64,000 bases of DNA. Source: Pelecanus crispus. Taxonomy: Eukaryota; Chordata; Aves; Pelecaniformes; Pelecanidae. Every line of letters starts with the position of its first letter. Within the stretch, counting starts at the first letter, position 1. The notes beneath the pieces were generated by a model. It saw only the letters and a list, made by a program, of their open reading frames with translations. It ran no database searches and was not told the origin of the DNA. The position numbers and the translations under genes were made by a program. Below, piece by piece: positions 26,775 through 40,700 of this stretch. Location of the stretch: contig NC_134653.1 of NCBI RefSeq assembly GCF_030463565.1, positions 36,517,150 through 36,581,149 on the forward strand. The letters run 5' to 3'.

Positions 26775-29700
26775 ATAACGCTCACTTCCCTCTGAGGATC
26801 ACAGCACTGTGCCAGGTAGCACAACAACAGTACAGAAAAAGCTCAGACTTTCAGTTGTGCTTTCTAGAGAGATAATAGCAGCTCAAGCATGCAATTAAGC
26901 AAATTAGCAATTGTTTTAAACCTGAACTACCTCAGCAACAGGGAGATTTTGAGACTGTATGCTAATTAAAGAGATGAAAAGCTTTTAAAGACTAATTCTT
27001 ATTTTCTGTATTTTCACATCCTGCCTTGGTTACCAGAAAGTTGTAGTTACCCTGCTTCGAGTGCCACCTTTCAGCGTTTGTTTATACACACACACTGCCC
27101 ACTGCTTCTTGCGCCTCAATTTACAGGAGCGAGTATTCTCTGCCTCTACCGACTGCTTTTTGCAGACTAGGAAAACCCAACCATAAATTGACCTATTCTG
27201 TCTTAGTTAAGGCAATTCTTCTGCTTTACAGTTACCACAGGCAGCAACATTTAATCACCTACTTGAATTTATTCATTTTCATTTAGGCACGCTGCACCTC
27301 CATCATGCTGTAACTGATGTGGTCCAGAAGTCATTTGCTCTAAATAGGGGTAAGCGTCCTTGGCATTTGTAAGGCAGTTATCACCATCAGGTGCTTTCAT
27401 TGAAGTCACAGGGCAAACTGCTCATTACAACTGCAATTCATATCAAGCTTAATTTCCAACATGATGTAAATTGAATGTATCGTGTTGGGCCATAGAACAA
27501 TACATTTACCTGCCTGGTTTCAAGGTTCATCTTCATTAGAACTTGTATTCCACAGTTAGCCACAATAAATCAGCTCTACCCCAAAAAAAAAAAAAAAGCT
27601 CCAGTAGCAGCAGGCTTCCAGTCTTCATTTCAGCTCATCTCTACCTGTAATTAATGCTTCTTCATTGTCCTTGAGGGAGAACATCTGCTTTTGCAGATCA
27701 TGCTAATGCTTGGTTAAATACAACTGTCTTTACTGTTCCCCAAAACATATTTGGCAGATCCTAAAACATATTGTATCAAATTTTTCAGGAGGTTTTTATA
27801 ACCATTTTCCTAGACTCTTTACCGTTCCCTCTGCAGATCTCAAGCAACTTTTTTTTTTTTTTTCCATTAACTGACAAGGAATTGCCATCCTACTTCCACT
27901 GCCTAGAGACAGAGCTGCAGTATGAGAGCATTATCGTTGTTATGTTATCATTATTCTCAATTACACTAAGCTACAGTCACAAATAGTGCACAGTATCACC
28001 ATTAGCATCACACCTATTATTACTGAGGAAAGTAAAGTGTGAAGATAATTAGCAAAGGGACACTAAGACTTGCAACAAGCATGCATTTCTCAGTGTAAGA
28101 GTCTCAAACCTCTTCTATCCTTGAATACAGACTTTTGCCTACAGACACAATGCAGAAAGGGCAGGCAACTCTGACCTCAGTTTGCTTCTCTACTTCCCTT
28201 CCAAAATGGCACTGAACTCCAGCAGCTTGTCTTTTACTCTTCACGGACAGTGCCAACAATTCCAGTTTGCAGAGATTATGATACCACCAAAATGAAAAGA
28301 AGTGCCACTGATTAGCTTCAGAGACCAAAACAAACCTAGCTGAGCATAAAGGGAAACAGCCAAACAGCTCTCCCATAAACTATAATCTTCAGCTGAAAGA
28401 TAATAACAAAGAGTGAGAGACAGCAGCTTCATAAATCATTCTGGCTCGATCAGCATGAGGTTGTGGTTTTGATTTTGTGGTTTGTTTTTTTTTTTTTTAA
28501 GTCTGCCTACAGTTCAGACTATGTAAATGACAAAACAGTACTTCAGGCACATTGGTGCTAAGGTCACAGTGAAACATTCACTGCAGAACAGGCTTGAAGA
28601 TATCAAGTCCCTCTGTTCCAAGAGAGTTTGACTATTTTTTTTTTTCCATGAACAAGGATGAAAAGTATGGTGGTTTATCAGCCTAGCTCAACTGCAGAGA
28701 GAAAATCCATGGTCAATGATCATGTGTGATAAGAGAATTGATTAATTTATTTCCAGTTGCTTTTCTTTCCTTTACTATAAAGTACTGATGCTTTCCCTGA
28801 TCTCCACCCTTTCACCATAAAGCATGAAAGAGACATGAAACCAAAAGACGCACCATGGTATAACAGGGCAATCTCATGCAACACCAGGAAAAGCCACAGA
28901 CTCTTTTCCCTGCTCCTGTGCAGGAAAACAGCAGCTGTGACCCTCCAAGCTTACGGCACCTGACTAAACACTTGGAAACTTGAGGGTGGAGCACAAATGG
29001 CAGCTCAGGCTCTATTTTATCCTCTTCAGTGACAGCTGTCTGGGCTTCATGGACTCACTTCACCTTTCTGCTTGCCTCACACCATGGGCAGAATGGGGCT
29101 AAACAATAGGGATTTAACAGCTGTATTGAGGCAGCCTCCTGAATCGAGCCTAAGCCTATGCTAGAGTTGCAAACAGATCATAAAAATCTCATTCATTAAC
29201 ACAGCTTACAAGTACTTAGATTTTTAGCACTGTAGGTATTATAAGGCTGGTTCAGAACCTCATTCCTCTAATGGTTAAAAAAAAATATCTTTTTGCTGTA
29301 CCTTCCTAACAGAAGCACTGAGAATTAATAAATTCCCCATGCCTACACCACACTGATCTTCACTATGTTACAGATGTGCTGAAGCAGCAGAAGAAAACAT
29401 TTAACAACCCATATCCCATGTTTCTGGGAGATGTTTAACACCCACTTCCCATCACCCCACTCTACAAGTTGTTGGTACTTTCAAGTAAGGTCACAGCACT
29501 AGCACCTTCAGGAAATTCCCAGCTTAGACAATTCATAGGAATATAATATACTTGCGATATGTTTCATTCTCATATAGGATTAAACAAAAAAAAGAGCATA
29601 AGCTCAAGGAATTGTTGGCTAGGGCATTCTGGGCTAAGCCAACACATCCATTGTCAAGACAGAAATTATACTTTAACTGCAAAGTGAAAGCAACTGACAA

Positions 29701-31887
29701 GTGGATAATTCTAATGATCAGAGATTGCAAAGGTGACAGTCTTAGAATCAAATAATCATATTGCCAGCAGAACCATTTTAAAGAAAGCATAGCTCATAGC
29801 AGAGTTTGATAAATAGCACCTCATTAGCAGAAACTCAAGGAGACAGAGGTTAGTGAGAGTTAGAGTCCAGCCAGATTTGTAACAATGTTTTCAAATTAAA
29901 CCCTTCATTTAGAATATCCAGACAAAGCAGAAGCTGAGTTTTACAGCTCCCATACATTTGTTACCCTAATCAGGTATCAGCCATCATTTTCTCTCCAGTA
30001 CACCGCAAAAAGAAAGATTTTCCCCTCTCTCCCTTTTATATGCATACAATTGTCCAGTGTTTTCAGGTAAAAGCTTGAATTGTTAGTACGTGGCAAGCAT
30101 AACAGCGGGAGGATTTGCACATCTGATGTTTCTTAAGCAGGAAACAAGCCCTGCAATCCAATTAGCTGCCTTTGATGGTAACCTTAATTTCTAACCTTGG
30201 GTAAAACTCTTTCAAGTAAGCCACTTTGTGCTCTGAGCTCCCACTGTGCCTGGTATTTATTTGTCACTGTCAAAAAATGCCAGAAACTAACATATTTTAA
30301 CTCTGAAAGTTAAAAAGTAAGGGTATTACAAATGCAGCTAATAACTGCAGAAGCATTCACAATCCCATTCCAAGCTTCTATTGGATTAGTCATTGGAGAC
30401 TTAGTACAGACAAGTATAATTGAGCAATCATATGACAGGGATTTTTGTTAGGGAAGAGTCTGTTACGAATTCAGACGCCCAAGAAAGAACAGGAGCAAGC
30501 GAAGAAGATTCTGAGTCATCCCAATAAGGGAGCAAAAGCACCGTGTGTTCTCCCATCAGTGGTCCACCTCCGCCAGGCAGCCAACTGACAGACTGACAGG
30601 TTCGTGCTCCAGAGCATCAAGCTGTTTTGTCCAAACCATTTATCGGAAAGTTACAACATATAACTAGAAGAGTATAAAGGAAGGAAGATGTTAAGCTATT
30701 GTCTCCTCCTAACAAGGAAATTCAAAATGCTGTTGTTTCAGAAAGAGTGAAAACAATTTCTGCTTAATTCCTTTGGAAATTCTGATCTGACTCCTCTTAG
30801 TTATACCAACCTGCAGGTAAGCTTTTCTGAAGCCCGTAAGGTAGTGAAAGGAAGAGAGTACACAGACACCAGGTACTAGCATCTACAAAGCTTCTTCCGC
30901 TTTTTTTCTGAAAGGCTCCACAATGGTCACGTACAACACTCATGCATCACAGTACCCCATCACCAAACATAAGTTTTAAAGCATCTGACAGCACACAAAT
31001 ACCACGTACCTCCCATCCCGGTATCTTAACTTTGACTTGAGGCTTTGAATTCACATCAGAAATTATCTATTACTTTGATTCAAGCAAAGCAGTAAGAGCA
31101 TCCGTACTTTGCTATCATCACATAAAATAATCCTTAGCCTTCTATCAAATCAGACTTGTTTTATCCTAAGGCTTAGTGATCCTTAGAGAATGAATCTGCT
31201 TTCTCCCCCCTCATGTATCTATAGATAGATACCCCACAACCAAAGACATCAGATTAATAGTTGGTGCAGAATTACTTCTTAACAACACGAATTGCAAAAG
31301 CAAACCGATAAAAAGCAAAACAAACAAAGCAAAAGACTAGGCAAAACAATTACAAGAGAAAGTAAAATGGTTATAGCTCTTATGAACTCATTTATCAGTT
31401 CAGCTTTCCCTGTATTAGAACTATAATTCACCCCTCTAAGTAGCTGACAAAGTTCCCCTAAAAGCAGTCAGCAACCTTCAATTTTTTCATTCCAAGTACT
31501 TAATATTACATTATTTTACTTCTGTGAGACAAAGTCAAGAGAGCTCTTAAGTACAACAAGAGCTGAACAAAAATAAATTACCTTTTGCTATAATTTCAGA
31601 AGGCTTCTCTAAGTTCTCAATGGTCCTAAAAACCACGCAGCAGCAAAAGCACCATCCCTCTTCCACCTCTTTTTGTATGGCTAAGGGCACCTGTTTACCA
31701 AATGCTAATTGCAGTTAATTAGCCATCAATTATGAGCAGCTACATTTTCACATGCTTCAGATCAAAATCCCTGGTGCTTGTGGCTTGGCCAATTACCTTG
31801 CTCTAACTAGCAAAGAAGTTGACCTTCTGTTTGAAGTGGGATCCCGCTTTACTGACTTTTTCACTTCATGACACTGGGTTTGCTATG

Positions 31888-31929
31888 TGCAGTTGTTGAC
31901 TTGTCTACTGCAGTTATAGACTTGTCTAC
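31888..31929. repeat. 21-base tandem duplication, 19/21 identical
   Basis: TGCAGTTGTTGACTTGTCTA and TGCAGTTATAGACTTGTCTA, each followed by C, lie head to tail with two differences, so the duplication is older than the perfect ones elsewhere in the window. Confidence 0.85.
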
Positions 31930-34900
31930 ATAGAGAAAATTCTAGTAAATTCTTCCTGGTTAGTATTTTAGAAGTGAAATAAACTTATTTTTGAGGCAGC
32001 ACACAAGTTTGCTAAAATATTCTGTTAACTCATAAGTAGTTTTTCTAATTAAAATGCCCTCTTGTTGAGGACAATTCCTTTGTAGGCAAGTCCTTCCATT
32101 CTTTTTAACCATTAAAAAGGAGTACTTAACAGTTTGTATGCTTTGATAAGGACTCTTATTTTCCTTCTCAGACATTTAGCAGTGTTCTTGTCTACATTTC
32201 ACTTGTTTGCACTTTATTAAAACTGCAGTGGAAGCTGGCCTGCCGCTATGACCTGCTTCCTGGGTTCTCTTTCTTCTTGTCTGATTTTTTTTTTTAAATT
32301 AAAAACTGAAAACAAAACAAAGTACAGAGTTTTTTTTTATGGAGCCATCCAAGTTTTTAATTTTCAACCTTCACAAATAAAAAGACATCCAGTTCCAGAA
32401 TAAATAAATAAAAATTAGCTCAATTATTATGAAGATAAATTAACTGCAAGTGAATAATGTTGATATCATGGGTACCTGATTTGCAATAATTTACTCATTG
32501 AAGAACTATAAACCAGTAAATTTGCATTAGAATGGTTAAGTACTTTAATTCAATTATGAAATTACTATTGGGTCATTAAAGACTGAGAACAAATAACAAA
32601 TAAGTCTGAGTTCATTTTATTTATCTACTAGCTACTAACTACATGACTTAGCAAGATTGTCAGTTTAATTAAATTTGTCCCTATGGGAATTTATCCAGTA
32701 TTACTAAAAGCAAACATGTACATGAAGTCACTGAGGAATGACTTTGCCTTTCTAGGAATGTTTTGGGATTGGGAAGGGAGACCTTGTACAAGCTCTTTTT
32801 TCAAAATTATTAAGACAAAAATCTTTCATGAAGTCTGGTTGTAAAACCAAGAAGAAAGACCCCCACACTCTCACTTGGGACTTTTATAAATGAATTCATA
32901 CAAAACTGGATGAAACATAGAACAAAATAAAAATTGGACCACAAAGCTGTGGCTTGGCTTCTCACTCAACGCGCCATTACAAATGAGGAACCAGTGCCTT
33001 GTTCGTGTGCAAGGTTTTAGATCAAAGTGAAAAGTCTTCAGGCAACTACTTCATGCTATCTGTTGTGAACCTGCCTTAGTCAAAGAGTTATTTAGCGATA
33101 CATGATTACAGGTGTCTCTCCCGGCACAAGAGGAATTCCTTGTAGTTAGGCATTCAGCATCGTAAGTAAGCAACTCATGCTCCTTTGGGCTGCTCCCAGG
33201 CCCCAGACATTACTTGACTGCGCTCACTCTAGGAGAAATATAGGTTGGAAGTTACTATATTCTACATTCAGAAGGCCGAATTGTAAAAATCTCTTTATTT
33301 AATGTGCTCATGCTGTCATTTGTCCCTTTTGGCACTCCAAGGCGATTGTTAATGAAAACCTCAGTTCTGCAAAGCATTATTAAATCTGGTTAATGGACAA
33401 CAACTTGCATTGACTGTGCACGCATGGTAGGCGCACTCGTAAGAATCCAACACCACGAAGTTATTGTTCAAATCTTGGCTTACAGTTGTTCTTTTTGGCA
33501 CGCTGAAGACCACTTGGCAATGGTTAGGAAGCTGGAGTGTTTTGATCGCTAATTATAACTCTGCCATAATTGCATTACTGGGGCTATTGACTTCTCCCTC
33601 ACCCCATCTCTTTAACTGACTCTGTCATTACGTCCCTTACAGATTTTCACAGGTTTTGGGGCAGCTGCCTTTCCATAAATGTTCCATACAGCACAAGCTA
33701 TGATGGGCCCAAACCTTCTAGGCACACAATAAAAAAGCAGAATTATTAATAACAGTAATAATTAGCATGAGGTTGTGTCCCAAGGATAAACCAGGGGACA
33801 GTGTATATGTGCATTCAAACCTGGCAGTCACAACATTTTCCATTAAGAGATATTGGCAATTTAAATATTTCTGGTCATTTGCTCTTATTGTACCGATCAC
33901 ATTTCTAATTTCTCCCAGGCTCTTCTAAGAAAATGATTTAACACGCAGTGCAGATCTTCCATGTAAAAAGGACCAGCATTTTTAATTATAGCCGTTTCAC
34001 AGGATCTAATAGCAATAAGGTTCCCATAAATGTTCAGAATCTAACAAGCTTCACAGCACTTTGCAAAGAGTAGCCATCATTCACCAGAAATGTTAGAATG
34101 CCCTTTATTCCCTTTCTCTATTTCCCAGCAAGCATCCCAGGAGAATCATGAGTTTTAAATTTGTTCAGGCATGAAGGGATTGTGTGCCCCTTGAGCCTTT
34201 GTATTATGATAATGCATACATAAAGGTAAGTTTTATTAATTGGAGCTCTATCCACAGGGGTTACTACAACGGAGAAGGCAGGGGAAAGGGAACCGAATGG
34301 AAGAAGGAGTGACCCTACTGAGCAGTGATTCCAAGAGCCAAAATTCAGTCCTGATATACTCCCCCTTGAACCTTCCCCTCTTTACCTGTGCACTGATTTA
34401 ATGTGAACTGTTCCAGGCAGCGTTAATTTTTAACAACTCATTCCAATTTACTGTCTTTAAAAAAAAAAAATCAATACTCCAAATTCTCCTTTGTACTTAC
34501 TTTAAAAATTGCTCTCAGGCAAGATTGGAATTCATTACTGTGGCCTTTGCATAAAAGTACTTTGAGTTCATGCTCTGTGCCTTCCTAACAGCTCTCTCTG
34601 CCTTCCTAACACCACGAGTGTAGATGTGATAGATTTCTCAGTATTTTCCTCATTGCTGTCAAATTACACTATATTTCACTCCTCCTTATTTGCGTCTTTT
34701 CATATCTGTGACTCCTATCATTATCGCTTTCTTCTTATAACTTTCTCCATTTTAATAGCTGAGGGATATACAAGGATGTTATGATGGTGCCAGATCCCTC
34801 CTTCTAATCTCGCTACAAGCGCAAGCATGACGAAACTGGTGCAGAGCCTTTCCCCCAGCCCTCCCCAAAGGTTTTGAGCGGATGTAGAGGTGAGCTGCTT

Positions 34901-36877
34901 CACTTCGGAAAACAAGAGCCTACATGACAATGCCCTCTTGCTTTCTTATCAGCTAACCAGGCTTTTGAGGGAAGGAAGAAAATAAAACGCGGTGGCAGGC
35001 TCTGCTATTACTTCATTACTCATCTGCACAGGAAGCCAGCAAACACATTCTTTGAAGACAATTTGTAAGCTCTGATTTGTCAGGGGGAACAAAAATCATG
35101 AAAATGCTCCATATTCACAACAGTAAATTAAAAAGGCACCTGCATTGAGCAGATTGACCTAATTATGCTTTCACACATTTCTGGTGGTTCCAAGTGAGAC
35201 ACCCAGAGAGCCCCTAAGGACAGAGACCAGTCCAAAGACAATAAATACTGGAAAAAGCCCTGTCACGTATCGCGTATCAGCATATGCGAAGAGGGGAGAA
35301 GGGAATAACTCGTGTAGGCTGGGGACATACAACTAAGCCTTCAGACATACGAAATGATGGGAACTCAGTACAAACATGAAGAATTCAGAAATGTATTTTT
35401 AGGCTCTTCCCTTCCTCCCTCAATCCCCCCAAATACAACAAGATTTTTTTTCCTAACGTAAATTGACTGAAAACAAAAAGATCACAAAATTTGGACAGGT
35501 TAAAGTTATTCATTAGGTAGCAGGAAAAATTTGCACTTTAAGGAAAAATAAGCAGGCTTTGTAATTTTTAATAGGTAAGTTCAGAGTTATAGTAAGAAGT
35601 TACAACAATAACAAAATTCCTTCTAAACTAAGACTACTTGTCTCCAACTCCATTTTGGTGTGAAAAACTGAAATGTGGCATTCAGCCAAAGCTGAAAGAA
35701 AATTTGTTTCCAGTTTCAGCCGCCAAACATAAAAAAAGTTATTTGCATGGATCTTCTCTTGTACTAGAGAAAACAAGATATCAAATATTCTACAAAGATC
35801 TCTTTATACCTTCTTTCATATTAATTCAAGGGAATAGCAAAGAGCAGGACCAGTAAAAAATGAATGCTTTAAACTTTCTGCAGCTTCTTGGGTTGTTGCT
35901 TCTGTCTCTGATGCTCAAGCAGAGCCTTTTCACAGTTAAAAATGAAAACACTTCAGAGGCTTTTTCCTCCTTTTTCTGCTGGAGACTCATTCTCTTTTGA
36001 GCTAAAGGGCACAGGCGGAGTGTAGCTAAAATAAATTTCTTAGGATCTGATGGCTGACAGCTGTAGTTTTTTAAGATGTGGTTTGACATGGATGGGGAAA
36101 AGCATACAGTGACTTCAGAAAATTCGAGCAAAATCAAAGAAAGCATGAAACGGGCCTCTCCTCCATCCTGCTGTGCGGCTGGCCCATATGTTCTGGGTAT
36201 CCCCAAAGCTGGCTCTGAGCAGAGAATGCTCTGAGCAGCCAATAGTTTTTGTGCATCGTGCTACAGAAAAGGGAACCGGGTGCTTTTCAGATCCCTGTGT
36301 TTTGCAAGACTTGACCAGGCTTGGCCCCTTCCCTCCATTAGGTTCTGAGGGCACTATGTGTCTTGGAAACAGACGTCATTTGTACAGCATATGAGGGCTG
36401 GTAAAGAAATCCGACAGCAGCAAAGCAGAGCTTGAATCAGGGACGTCTGTCTCATTCCACTAAGAATTCTGGCAAATATATTGTTTTTCATATCATGCTC
36501 ATACATACACGTCTCAATAGCATCCGAGCATCCTGGTCTTTTGTATATTCACCTGGGCACAAAGCAAAGTCTTCGTATTTAAACGTTATGTCCCCATTTA
36601 GCAAACAACCTACCAATCCAGTTGGAATGCAAGTATTCATAAGTTATCACTGAGCCTTCCCACACCTGTCACATATTAGAAAAAGCATAATTTATTAACA
36701 AAAAGGCTTGCAGAGTTGATATCTCCTCAGGTAGCTCCGATCCCGCTGGCCCTCCTAGCTACCTTATTGCTTCAGTAGAAAGCAATAAACAACATTCTAT
36801 TTCCTAATCTGACAAGTACGGGCAAATTGACTTAGAGAGTTTAATTACTTAAAAAAAAAAAAAACTAATGCCATTGG

Positions 36878-36889
36878 TTGCCATGGCAA
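36878..36889. promoter_or_regulatory. X-box-like palindrome (RFX motif)
   Basis: TTGCCATGGCAA is a perfect 12-base palindrome within GTTGCCATGGCAAT, matching the RFX X-box pattern (GTTGCC then GGCAAC-like half-site). An inverted CCAAT (CCATTGG) directly precedes it. Together these resemble a distal enhancer or ciliary-type regulatory site, but no gene start is near. Function is inferred from the motif alone. Confidence 0.4.
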
Positions 36890-37481
36890 TACATTCTCAT
36901 TAGATGGAACAGAAGTGGCAGTATTGGAGAAACAGTCTGTCTTTGTAACTGCCAGTCTTACAATAAAATATAATTATTAACTATAAATGCTTCTTGCTGT
37001 TTAGAACTGCAAATGCAACAGCCAATACAATAGTCAAGGACTGCTTTTGACGTACTGCTACAGAAATTTGCGTGCTTATGGTCCTATGGGCTGCTGCTGT
37101 GGCAGTGGGAAAGGGCACAGCCCCAACACTGCTATTTGCATAGCATATGGCAACAATGATGTGTGCGTTTGGAGAACTGGGATCGGCTCTCCATTGTAAC
37201 AAGTGTGCAAAGTTTGATTACTCAGAGAAATATCCATGCGTGTGCACTGGTCTTAGTCTTTCCTAAACACTTGCTTAAAACAGTTTCAACAAACCGACCA
37301 GTGCCTGCAAATGCTTTATCGATGGAAGCAGCAAATAAAGCTAACTGACCACTGAATAGGCAGGCTGGAGCCTAACCAGTTATTGCCGAAGGTGGAGGCA
37401 AGGTCCAATCTTTTGCTCTCATGAATAAGGAATCCTCACTTGCTTCTCCAAGTTCTCCTCTGCTTCTGGCTCTTCATCTGT

Positions 37482-37610
37482 CACCATCCCTGGAGGTGTT
37501 CAAAAAACGGGCAGACATGGTGCTTTGGGACATGGTTTAGTGGGCATGGGGGTGGTGGGTTGATGGTTGGACTGATGATCTTAGACATCCTTTCCAATCT
37601 TAATGATTCC
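37482..37610 (+). mobile_element. CR1 LINE 3' fragment (copy 1)
   Basis: The sequence runs CATCCCTGGAGGTGTTCAAA, then GACATGGTTTAGTGGGCATGG, then GGTTGGACTGATGATCTTAG, then TTTCCAATCTTAATGATTCC. This is the 3' untranslated end of chicken-repeat-1 LINEs, in plus orientation. It is 5' truncated, as nearly all CR1 copies are, and its terminal octamer repeat is decayed. Confidence 0.85.
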
Positions 37611-37683
37611 TAGTTTTACTTTCATTATAAATAATCCATCCACCAAGCCAGGAAACGTGAAATTGCTACTCTACCCTTAATTG

Positions 37684-37777
37684 GTTTAGTGTGGACTTGG
37701 TAGTGTGAGGTTAATGGTTGGACTGGATCATCTTAAAGGTCTTTTCCAACCTAAACGATTCTATGATTCTATGATTC
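37684..37777 (+). mobile_element. CR1 LINE 3' fragment (copy 2)
   Basis: A second CR1 3' end in the same orientation, 73 bases after the first. It contains GAGGTTAATGGTTGGACTGG, ATCTTAAAGGTCTTTTCCAA and the intact tail repeat GATTCTATGATTCTATGATT. The tail is better kept than in copy 1, so it may be younger. The two may be separate insertions or one copy rearranged. Confidence 0.88.
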
Positions 37778-40700
37778 CTTCTTTCCTTTTTTTTCTCAGG
37801 AGTAGAGCTTAGGTAAAAAAAAAATGTGTCCTGGAATAACCATCTTGGGAATGATTGACAAAATGATAGACTGTCTGAATATAATCACTTCCAAGTATTT
37901 TGTTTAAATAGGATGCTATATCATTTAATTGATACAATTCTTTAGAGTGGAAAAATCCTGCAGTTTTCCTTCCATCATCTGAGCTCTGCCCTTCAACAAA
38001 CTGTTGATAGGTATACATGAACCATAACTCAATTTATTTGCTTTTTTTCTCCCCCCCTCTCCCCACAAAGTGCTACTGAGAGCAGGGGATATTCAGCTGG
38101 GATATTTCTGCTGGCTTAGGTTAGGTCTTGATTTATGCTGCTTAATATCTGTATACTCCAGAACCTTTAACTTTGAGGAAACAGAAGAACATTTCAGGGG
38201 ATATAATATTCTCTGCAATTCTTTTATTATTTTTAACCTGATGTCAAAGACATTAAAAGCTGTAACTTAAAGATTCTCTTACTAAGGTGTATTCATGCAC
38301 AAGTAGTATGTCAGAAAAATGTTGAAGACTTTGAAGCTATAGACAAACTCTTACTTAATAATCACGTCCTCTGTCTCACACACATCTTGTACATTAAGCG
38401 ATTATGCTGAGTTTTGGCAAGGGGCTGTATGACAGGCATTAGGTGCATTAATTTAAATTAAATAATCCGATTTTTCTCCTCAAGAAATTCTTGCAGTGAA
38501 TTGTGCCTTTTGGCAAGACTAGAAGCTCCTGGGCATTTTATGAGGCAGACTTATTCCATTATTTACTGGATGCCACAAGGACTGCAGAGAAAATGGCATG
38601 AAACATTTGAAGCATCCAAAAAAGAAACACCAAAACAAAACAAAAAATTCCTCAAATTCTTTTAGTTGCACCTTCATAGTTTAATAATTTTAAAGGTAAA
38701 AATTAAAATAGAGTTGCATAATGAACCTCAGACCTTGAAAGAAAAAGATAAATACCAAACCTAACTAAGGTGAGCAATGAGTTCTTTAATAGCAGCCACG
38801 CTACTTTTTTTTTTTTTTAAGAACAATTCCAAAACAAAACCAAGAACAGATCAGAGCTGCAAAAACCAGAAGAGAGGTTCTGCTCAGTAATTCTATACTC
38901 TGCAAAACAGTTTCGGGAGAAAAGAAGTATTTGTGTTAAGTGAAATCGAATTTATTTTTAAGCTTCTAAATTATGTATTTTTCCATGGCATAATAGGGAA
39001 GCATAATATTTGCTTCTTTACAAACTCTTGACAAGACAAAATGATACAACTAACCCAAGATTAATATTACAGTCCTCTCTTCCCACTAACATTTCCCAAA
39101 ATGCTATTTCGCTGTTAAAAATTCATCTGGTAATGCTGAGTCCTTGTCCTTATCAAACAACACATTGGGGTTTAACACAGCTGAAATATTTTCCCTTGCT
39201 ATTATCTCTGGATATTTGTATTCTAATTACCAAAGGAAAGAACATATGTATAATGAATATATGGCATAAGTTTCCCCTCAGCCTCCAGAAGTGCACAACA
39301 CAGCATTTTATGTGGATTTTTTTTTTTTTTTAGCTTTTACATTTTTATTCCAGAGTCTTGAAATTGCTTTACAAAGTATATGCATTTTCCCCACTTTACT
39401 GTTGACAAATACTGGGGACAAGTAGCAGGACAAAGGTTACGGAGTAGTTTTCTACAGGAGCTCAGACTGGACCCAGTGAGTTGAGCCCCAGGCTAATGGC
39501 ATAAACAAAAGCTGATGAGCGGCCGTGAAATTAGAACATAGCATGCAGTTGCCGCAAAACAGATCAGCTATACAGTGCAATGTATGCTCAGCTCCGATCA
39601 GCTGCTGTATTTCATGAAGACGGGACTGCAGTCACAGCTGCAGTAAATCAGCACCTCCAAAGCAGCCAATTTATAACAGTGGGGAAAGGGACTCTGAATA
39701 TTTCTGCTTTATTAAAATTCTGCTATAATGAGCCGCATAAAGGAAGACTGATGCATCAAATACATTCTGGGATCCTTTTCTCTTTGGGCTGATTTGCAAG
39801 AAATAAATCAGCTCTCATCGGCTGGATCAGTGCAAGCAGACCACAGTGAAGTACAGCGGGCTGTGGGTGAGTAACTGCCTGCTACATGCGAGTATAAACG
39901 GTACCGCCTGCCCACGACTCCTCAGTAGCCCTCCATCAGCCAACACCTATTTAAACTCTCTTTAAGTTCCTTGGATAGGGTTTGGCCATTCGCGTGCGTC
40001 ACTGTTGCCTCTCGTAGGGAAAGAGCAGGCGGCAGAAACGGTGCTATCACGCTCTTCCCCAACTCTGTTGTTCACCTGAGCCAAACGGCAAATGGAGAAG
40101 TGCTAGAGCACGGCGACATATGGACCACGTCTGACATTTATTTCCTAGAACTCAATATGGATTGTACTAAGGGCCTAGCTGGAATGGCGTAACAGCATGC
40201 AGCGTAACTCAGGAGATGGAAGAATAAAAGGAAAATGTATGGGGGTCACAGCTGGGTACCAGAGCTGGGCCACCCAGGGGTCAAACAGGTCCCTTGCCCA
40301 AAGGAGCCCGCTGGTGAAAATTTACAGGCACGGTTCAAATACAATGTAGTAAGCAGTGAAATTGTGAGATGGTGGGTTTTGACAAAAACCTGTCAGTGCC
40401 CTATTTATTTTCAGCTCTTTGAGCTTCAAGGTGTGGAAATAATTGAGAAATTTTATGGCATATTGTTTAAGGATAAAATCTGGATTGTTCATGACGAGCT
40501 ATGGAATTACAGAGAGGGGTTCTGGAAGAAATAAGTATTTGGTTTAAGATTAACCAGCTGGCCTATATTCTGGGGGGAAAAAAAACCCAACCAAACAACA
40601 TTTAATTGTATTGATTTTGCTTATTGAGATCATCAGGACGTTTTAGAGTTTTCTAAAACAAAAAAAACTACTTGCAGCTTAGAACTTGGGTTTGGAAGCA

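Larger units (their letters stand above)
17300..37481. other. Gene-free AT-rich stretch between LTR and CR1 pair
   Basis: No supported gene. It contains the short tandem duplications, the CpG cluster near 26.7 kb and the X-box palindrome at 36.9 kb. The longest frame is 160 codons (plus strand, 23486-23968); it is AT-rich, has no recognised domain and lies within the range expected by chance. Confidence 0.6.

Noticed and set aside
33471..33490. GTTCAAATC word as a possible tRNA T-arm
   Set aside because: No matching acceptor stem, D-arm or anticodon arm could be built around it.
35826..36242. 138-codon minus-strand frame
   Set aside because: No family resemblance, no GC-rich third positions and no convincing splice signals at its edges.
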